Notes under the pieces: generated by a model
Seen by the model: only the letters and a program-made list of their open reading frames with translations
What the model was told of the DNA's origin: nothing
The model's database searches: none
Origin: Pyrus communis
Taxonomy: Eukaryota > Streptophyta > Magnoliopsida > Rosales > Rosaceae
Direction: 5' to 3'
Assembly: GCF_963583255.1 (NCBI RefSeq)
Contig: NC_084817.1
Span: forward strand, 10,546,121-10,610,120
DNA: 64,000 bases
Made by a program: the position numbers and the translations under genes
Shown: positions 58,191-64,000 of the stretch, in pieces
Position numbering within the stretch: the stretch's first letter is position 1
Layout of the letters: each line of letters starts with the position of its first letter

Positions 58191-60023
58191 CCATGGCACT
58201 TCCCCACCTCTCTACCAAGCTTAATGGAACAATGTACTGATCTACGATGCCACTACAATATCCAATCCCTTCATCTTTCTCCAATATTCCTTCAGTGTTT
58301 GTAGAACAAGTAGTGGTGTCCCCAAAATTGGACCTCCGACTGGTCACTGCAATTCTTGAATTCAAGAAAGCTTTCTATAGGCTCACAAGAATCAAGTAAC
58401 GCATCCCGGCTCTCTTGTGGTTCATCAAGTTCAGAGAACACTGTCTCATCAGCATTTGCATCCCCAAATAATGGCCCTAGCGAGCGAAGAAGCTGATTAT
58501 CGAAAACTTGATTGTAAAAGGTTGAAGGTCTCCTCTTTGCCTGCAAGATAAATGAATTTATGTGTTAAAACATTTGGAAAGAATAAGAGCAAGAGGTTTC
58601 CAAGAGTTTCTGAATGACCTAGAAAACCAGTGAGAGAGGAGGGTACCAGGCAAAAATAGCGTGGCCTGGAATAGGGTACACCAAACTGTAACGGACTCAA
58701 TATGAACTCCTGCAGAACAAAATTTGTTCTTCCCAATATCTCTATCATTTTTGTATGCGTATCAGATGTCTGCAGCCAGGAAATAAAACAAGGGAATTGG
58801 AACAAAAACAAATCAATATTTTACTTACAATTAAGATGAAACTTCCAAGAATTGACCTCAAATCCGACAACATTTTCCACAAATAACACCATCGGAGGTC
58901 GAGATGTGTGTGTGGTATCAACTCAAGAATGTTGAGAAATGAAAATGCCCGAGCATCGCCGGATTGCTTATGGAGATCTATCCATAAGTAACTAGTGAAA
59001 ATCTGCTTAAGCCGTTGCCATACCTCTGTAAAGACGAAAATGATGAAAACTAACCCTGTCGAGTGTAAGGTTGGCAAGGAGGAGAAAGAAGCCATGCATC
59101 GGCCCCCATAACAATCGAGATCAGCAGCAGTAAGGCTCTGAATATTACCCTGTACAAACAAGAATATTCAAATTCCAGTGCAAGATGAGCTCAAGTAGGT
59201 TTAGGAAACATCATGTCTGAGCAGTTGAAAAGCCAAACATCAAAAAGCAGCTCAAAATACCAAACACCGGAATAAATGGTACTAAGCCAAAACTGACCCA
59301 ATACAGAACCAGTTGACAAGCAATTTTAAACCAAAATATTCAAACAAATTGTAAAACATCCAAAAGTAAAGCATCTAAGAGATTAAGCGCCTGTTTGGAA
59401 CTGCTCACTAAAAGTAATTTTTAATAACCAAAAGCACTTCCGCCTACTTTTTGTAAAAAAACTTTTAAGTAATTCTGGGTCATAGAAGTGTCGGAAGCAC
59501 TAAAGCACTTTGCATTTCAATAACAATTTCAACGGATAAAGGCACTTCTACAAAAGCAGTCTTAAACGATCCCTAGTACAAGAAACTCAAATTGGGTAGC
59601 CATATATATATACAAACTTTTGATCCTCAAGTAATCAAGCACCACAAATTTGTACTTAGGCTGTGCACACTGTATAAAAAGGAGCTTGAATTTGGATAAA
59701 TTACAAAATTGAACTAAAAAATGGGAAGAACCTGATAGGGAAGGTGGTCGAAATTGTGCAGGTAAACGTCGTTGGCAGTGTCGTTGATGTCGAACGCTTC
59801 CACAACTTCGGCGTTCACTCCTGCCCTCACTAGCGAGTACATCTGACAATCGCAAAGATGCAAACTTGAGCAAAAAGCGTTGAAGAATTTAAAAACTGGA
59901 AAGCAAAATGGGATATTTTAGGTATTTGGGTTTTTGTATTACCATGCCGCCAATGCCGCTGTAGAACTCGAGGATCCGCCATGGCTGCTCTTCCTGTTCC
60001 TGCTTCTCTAAACCGTTCGCCAT
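58191..60023 (-). pseudogene. DNMT2: DNMT2 / tRNA-Asp methyltransferase, disrupted
   Basis: DNMT2 (TRDMT1) methylates C38 of tRNA-Asp with a DNA-methyltransferase fold. Exons on the minus strand, all GT..AG: 59943-60023 (MANGLEK..RILEFYSGIGGM, motif I), 59732-59842 ([20 protein letters not shown]), 59055-59149 ([11 protein letters not shown] and the catalytic PCQPYTRQ), 58857-58977 ([18 protein letters not shown], then the ENVVGFE segment), 58647-58769 ([20 protein letters not shown]) and 58191-58540 (acidic variable region to VPLSLVERWGSAM). Three small insertions break the frame: an extra G in a G run at 59103-59107, an extra CA at about 58911-58920, and an extra T in the T run at about 58324. 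C-terminal motif IX-X exons are not seen. Motif I and the first two exons are intact. Confidence 0.85.
59386..59578. mobile_element. hAT-like MITE in DNMT2 intron 2
   Basis: Left end GCGCCTGTTTGGAACTGC; right end reverse-complemented AGGGATCGTTTAAGACTGC. Inside are AAAGCACTTC / GAAGTGTCGG words on both strands. Duplication not resolved. Confidence 0.55.
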
Positions 60024-61000
60024 TTTAGCGTTCCCGCGGGCCGGCCTCGACTGTTAATTCGTTATAAGCTTTTCCAGAGCAAACGACATGCCGTTTGTTC
60101 TCCGAAACCCTCTCCGTGCAGAATATAGATGCAATGCCGATTTTGTTTTATTAAATTACTATAGTTTTCACCTTCGTTCTTTTAATTTTATTTTTGGTTA
60201 ATATTTTTCATCTTTATAATTTGTAACGTTTTCACCTCAGTCCAACTTGTCAACTAACTTTATGGCGTGTTTATGACCTGATCGGAATCAAAATGCCCAA
60301 TTAGATTTCAATTGCGAAATACATTGTTGGCGCGAAAAATTTTGGGTATTTCATTTCTTTACCAACAAGTAATCTTGAACACGTTAAGAAACTTAAGACA
60401 CCATCTTCACTCGCTATCAATGAGGAAGGAGGGGGACCAATAATAAAACACTTCAACGCTCAAGTTAGTGATCGTGAAAATAGAAACTCTCATACCCCTG
60501 TCCTTCCCTGTTCTTGTGTGATTATTAGGGTTTTTATAGGTATAAAATGTTTGGACTCCAAGTTCCACTCTCCTTGTATTTCTCCATGTTTCACATTCCA
60601 TGGAAGTATTCGATCATGCTCCTTTATTCTAGCTCCACTCCCCCAAATTTAGGATTAATGGGAAGTGGCTCATTGCTTGAGCCTTAATTTTTGCACCCAA
60701 AGATGCCCCTTTTTTCTCTGCAAACTCATATCATCTTCCTACTTTTGTAAAAAATCATGTGACGTCATTGGTATGATACCACCAAACATGTGGATGATCT
60801 TCAAACATGAGTTTAGCCTTCGCTACTATCATAATTTAGCCTTTGGCTATGATCACACAATAATTTAACCTTCGGCCATAATTTGAACTAGGGTCTTCGC
60901 CCTCAGTCTTGGGCTTCGACCATAATTTGTTCTAGGGACTTGAAACCAAGGTCTTGGGCCTTCGGCCTTTTTGATCTTTGGGTTTTGCAGCCTATATTTA
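60024..61000. other. DNMT2 upstream region and spacer
   Basis: The region just upstream of the DNMT2 start is noncoding. 60800-61000 repeats CTTCGGCC / CTTCGACCATAATTTG words. No gene seen. Confidence 0.5.
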
Positions 61001-61044
61001 TGTTTTATCTCGAGCCCTTTGACCTCATTTGATTTGGGTTTCGA

Positions 61045-61322
61045 TTTAAATTCGGTCTTAATTCATTTGATCTTGGGTTCTCGATCTTAATTTGGTCTTA
61101 ACCCATTCGATCTTGGGTCTTGATCTGAATTCTCTTGATCTTAATTCAGTCTTAACCCATTCGATCTTAATTCGGTCTTATCTCATTTGATCTTGGGTTT
61201 TCTATGTTAATTTGATCTTGGGTTTTCAATCTTAATTCGGTCTTATCCCATTCAATTTTGGGTTTTCAATCTTAATTTGGTTTTAACCCATTCGATCATG
61301 GGTTTTCGATCTTAATTCATAA
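61045..61322. repeat. 40-bp minisatellite, about 7 units
   Basis: The unit is roughly AATTCGGTCTTAACCCATT followed by CGATCTTGGGTTTTCGATCTT. Some units are shortened internally (for example at 61130-61170 and 61205-61230). Diverged copies. Confidence 0.85.
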
Positions 61323-61814
61323 ACCTTAGCTTAATTTTATGTTTTCAATTTTTGGTCTCATATTCATAAACATCGGTTCATAATAAATAATGCAATTCAT
61401 AAGCAAGCAGTCTAATATATAATAGTAGAAAAAGATTGGACCGTAGCATATACGCGGGTTAGTGCAACACACATAGTTGTCATGCCTTAAACATTCACAT
61501 GCTGAATTCTACCAGCAACAACGTTCAAGCGCAAGGGAAATCATCAAAGCGACGTAGCCTTGTTTCATTCATGATATTGGAGATCCGAGCTGGCATGCCG
61601 ATCATCATCATCATCTTGCCTTTATAATTATTCCATTCAAACTTTCCTCTCAGCCAACTTCGCCGCCACTGGAGTTGATGTAGGGTGTTTTTCTTTTGCT
61701 CAAAAGCCTTGAGTACACACCATATATAGCATATTGAAAATTGTCCATACGCATAGACATGAATACTTGTTACTGGGGTACAATCATGAGTGAGTTATTC
61801 ACAATATATAACAA
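61323..61814. other. Intergenic, no gene seen
   Basis: Nothing recognisable beyond a (CAT)n run near 61600. Confidence 0.6.
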
Positions 61815-62318
61815 GGTGAACTGTCGATTTAGTCTGTGAATTAGCATTCCAGTGAAAATTAGGTCCCTGAATTAATTGTACGGTAAAATAAGTCCATAAA
61901 TTCATTAAAAACTATTAATTTCAACCCTACTATTATATTCAAAGCTATTTTATCCAAAATTTTGCCAACTTTAAGTCAATTGACACATTTTAGAGTGTAA
62001 TACCATTATTTTCTTACCTTTAAGCCCTTAACATTTCATATAGATTGCGAATCTAAACGTCTAATTTACCCTCTAAAGTTAACTTCATACAACATTCTCT
62101 ATGAAAATTACCAATCTACCCTCCAATATGTATCATATGCAAGTAAAGTGATTTAAATTGATGGAAATTTGAATAGAGTAGTTTTAAATCTAATATTAGA
62201 GATGTAATTGGCAAACTTTTAAAATTCAAGGACTTATTTTTGTGAAAAAAAATAGTTTAGAGACCTAATGTTCACTCAGGTAATAATTTAGAGACTAAAT
62301 TTTATTGACAGTTCACCC
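61815..62318. mobile_element. 504-bp long-TIR element (Mutator-like MITE)
   Basis: The left 100 bp and the reverse complement of the right 100 bp match: GGTGAACTGTC, ATTTAGTCT.T.AATTA, AACATTAGGTC(C/T)CT-like, AAAATAAGTCC. Ends GGTGAACTGTC / GACAGTTCACC. Flanks are ATATAACA-like and ATATAATG-like, so the duplication is imperfect. No transposase. Confidence 0.7.
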
Positions 62319-62924
62319 CATATAATGGCATTATTTGTACTCATAGTCTAACATCAATTTTCATACCTCTGCATTGTGCATTATTTTCCCTCTCTTAATC
62401 ATTTTTGCCAATGACCAAACCATTTCTCAAATATGAATCACGAGCAAACATTACCTTTATGAATCCAACATCCTAAGTAAATCGTGGCTTGTCCCACCAT
62501 GCAAACTTTCCTTCTAGAATTGCCCCTAGTCCAAGCTTGTCATGTGTCCCCACATGTTGCTCAACGTTCTAATTCTGCAATTGCATTTCTTCCTCTATTT
62601 GGTTCCTTATAGTAGGATAAGGGACGATTCGGGATGGTCCTAGGCTGCAACTTCACCCAATGTAGTTTGACCATTGTAAATCTGTCCCATTTGAATGCAA
62701 AGTCTCATCGCCAATTATGGTACGAGGATAGGGATCTCCAGATCCAACTATCCGTGTGCATACTCCACACGATTCACTTATTATGAAACTCACTTCCAAA
62801 TAAAAGCACCTGAAAAGATTTAGATCTTAAAACATCAAAGTATGGAATGATAGTTGAGTCAACGTTAGCTAGATATTCAATCCTTCGACAAGTTTCAAAG
62901 AGTCTGATTCAAAAGTGACTGACA
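62319..62924. other. Intergenic, no gene seen
   Basis: No recognisable coding content. Confidence 0.6.
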
Positions 62925-63808
62925 TGTTGTTTGGGCCCAAAATATTATTTTAGGCCGAGCTTGGGATTATTCTCAGCCCAATGGCTTTTATCTAGAATTT
63001 TCTTGTGGGCCGTCCAGTTAGGGACGGTCGAATCTTGTTGCGAAGGGAATTGGTTTATATAGGAGTGAAGTAGTCGAAACCTAGTGCAATAGGGAGTCGT
63101 AAGGCTAAGGATGCTGAGAATTAGAGGATGAATCTGGTTTGTTTAAAAGCTTGGTTCAGAGTCCTATTAGAGTTAGGATTGGGCGAGACCTAATTAGATT
63201 GGGTTGAGGAGTTCTAATTCGAATACAATTCTAGCTCAGCCATTGGGAAGTTTGCTATCATAAATAGAGAAGGGAGTGCATTATTCAAACACCCTCCAAT
63301 TCAACACACAAATTGCCCTGCATAAAGCTTCTCAACAACCTTGAGATTTTATCCTTCTCCCCTTTCTTCCCGCCAACACATCTTCAGTTTGGATAAACAG
63401 CACTGTGAAGGCAACCAACGACATCTTTAGTTTGGATAGACAGCACTGGAGCCGTAGAATCAGCTGATCAATGAGTACCTTCAATTGGATAGACAACACT
63501 ACTTCGAGGCCGACTGGTTATTTATCCAAGTCTCGATCTAGAAGGATTTTAGAATCATTGTTGGCAGAGGTCATCTCATTAGCCTTCTCGTCGAAATAAA
63601 GTGTTACAGATTGCTAGGCTCGGCACATTGAAAGCCAAGTTGTTTTATGATTGGATATTCGCAAGTAAATTTCAGAGTTCGGCATTCAGACGGTTAAACC
63701 ACGTTTACCATCAAGACATACATCTATTTTGAGTATTTGTGTCCATGTAGCCTGGTGCCAGTTCAGCATGCTTATACTCTCACGAATATAATCATCGTGA
63801 CCGAACTT
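62925..63808 (+). repeat. Ty3/gypsy 5' LTR (probable)
   Basis: Starts TGTTGTTTGGGCCC (or TGTTTGGGCCC at 62928). It has a TATA-like TTTATATAGG at 63053-63062 and ends just before a TTGGCGCCGAC primer-site-like sequence at about 63805-63818. Three related segments, CATCTTCAGTTTGGATAAAC, CATCTTTAGTTTGGATAGAC and a third CTTCAATTGGATAGAC, lie at about 63380-63490. The exact 3' end of the LTR is uncertain. Confidence 0.65.
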
Positions 63809-64000
63809 GGCGCCGACAATTTGTGAACTTCGCAGAACTAGCAACCTTGTCTTCAGGCTCTAGAACCCAAAGGCCGAGACGTGTTCATTCCTCGGCCACA
63901 ATCACAAGATCGAGAAGTCAGTAGTGCGCTCAACGCCACATCAACACATTTTACTCCCCGGCGCCAACGAGTTAGCATGCCCCGCACATAACTAAAGGAC
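63809..64000 (+). mobile_element. Start of gypsy internal region, cut by window end
   Basis: Follows the primer-site-like TTGGCGCCGACAATTTG. The remaining 190 bp resemble the pre-gag leader of plant gypsy elements (the repeated CGGCC/GCCGAG words) but are too short to show gag. Confidence 0.5.

Overview
The window is plant nuclear DNA: interrupted genes with GT..AG introns, long A/T-rich spacers, many LTR retrotransposon remnants and MITEs. The gene families and the transposon termini suggest a woody eudicot, probably Rosaceae (apple/pear type). That assignment is inferred from remembered similarity and was not tested by a search. I see no bacterial-type operons, CRISPR, phage or convincing undescribed system. 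The interest lies in nested transposon history and in two decaying genes.

Layout. 0-3.1 kb: a DUF1985 (transposon-associated) fragment, retroelement-like noncoding DNA and small tandem repeats. 3.1-12.3 kb: a tandemly duplicated 244-bp target whose second copy is split by a decayed Ty1/copia element with both LTRs; that element is itself split by a 2.2-kb solo LTR with a perfect CAAAT target duplication. 13.3-16.2 kb: an older minus-strand copia remnant broken by two non-autonomous DNA elements and ending about 200 bp upstream of a gene. 16.46-17.79 kb: intact QCR7 (cytochrome bc1 complex subunit 7), 4 exons. 18.3-34.7 kb: gene-free, holding a solo LTR, hAT, PIF/Harbinger and Mutator-type non-autonomous elements and SINE-like copies, many with readable target duplications; one Tourist-like element carries a 160-codon captured gene fragment.

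35.26-39.18 kb: intact DUF642 cell-wall protein gene, 3 exons, with a MITE in intron 1. 40.61-43.00 kb: intact Ran GTPase gene, 8 coding exons, with telo-box and site II promoter motifs. 43.7-46.4 kb: a MITE and a minus-strand Ty3/gypsy pol remnant with a nested solo LTR. 47.2-49.3 kb: a 28-bp minisatellite running straight into a broken receptor-like-protein (LRR) pseudogene. 51.4-53.2 kb: intact minus-strand Agenet + ENT domain gene. 54.1-55.9 kb: dead Helitron helicase. 58.2-60.0 kb: DNMT2 (tRNA-Asp methyltransferase) on the minus strand, with three small frame-breaking insertions and no C-terminal exons. 61-64 kb: a 40-bp minisatellite, a long-TIR element and the 5' LTR of a gypsy element leaving the window.

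The intact genes (QCR7, DUF642, Ran, Agenet-ENT) are unrelated housekeeping or developmental loci with separate promoters; nothing suggests they act together. All calls come from reading the sequence. Exon borders are inferred from splice consensus and family similarity, not from transcripts.
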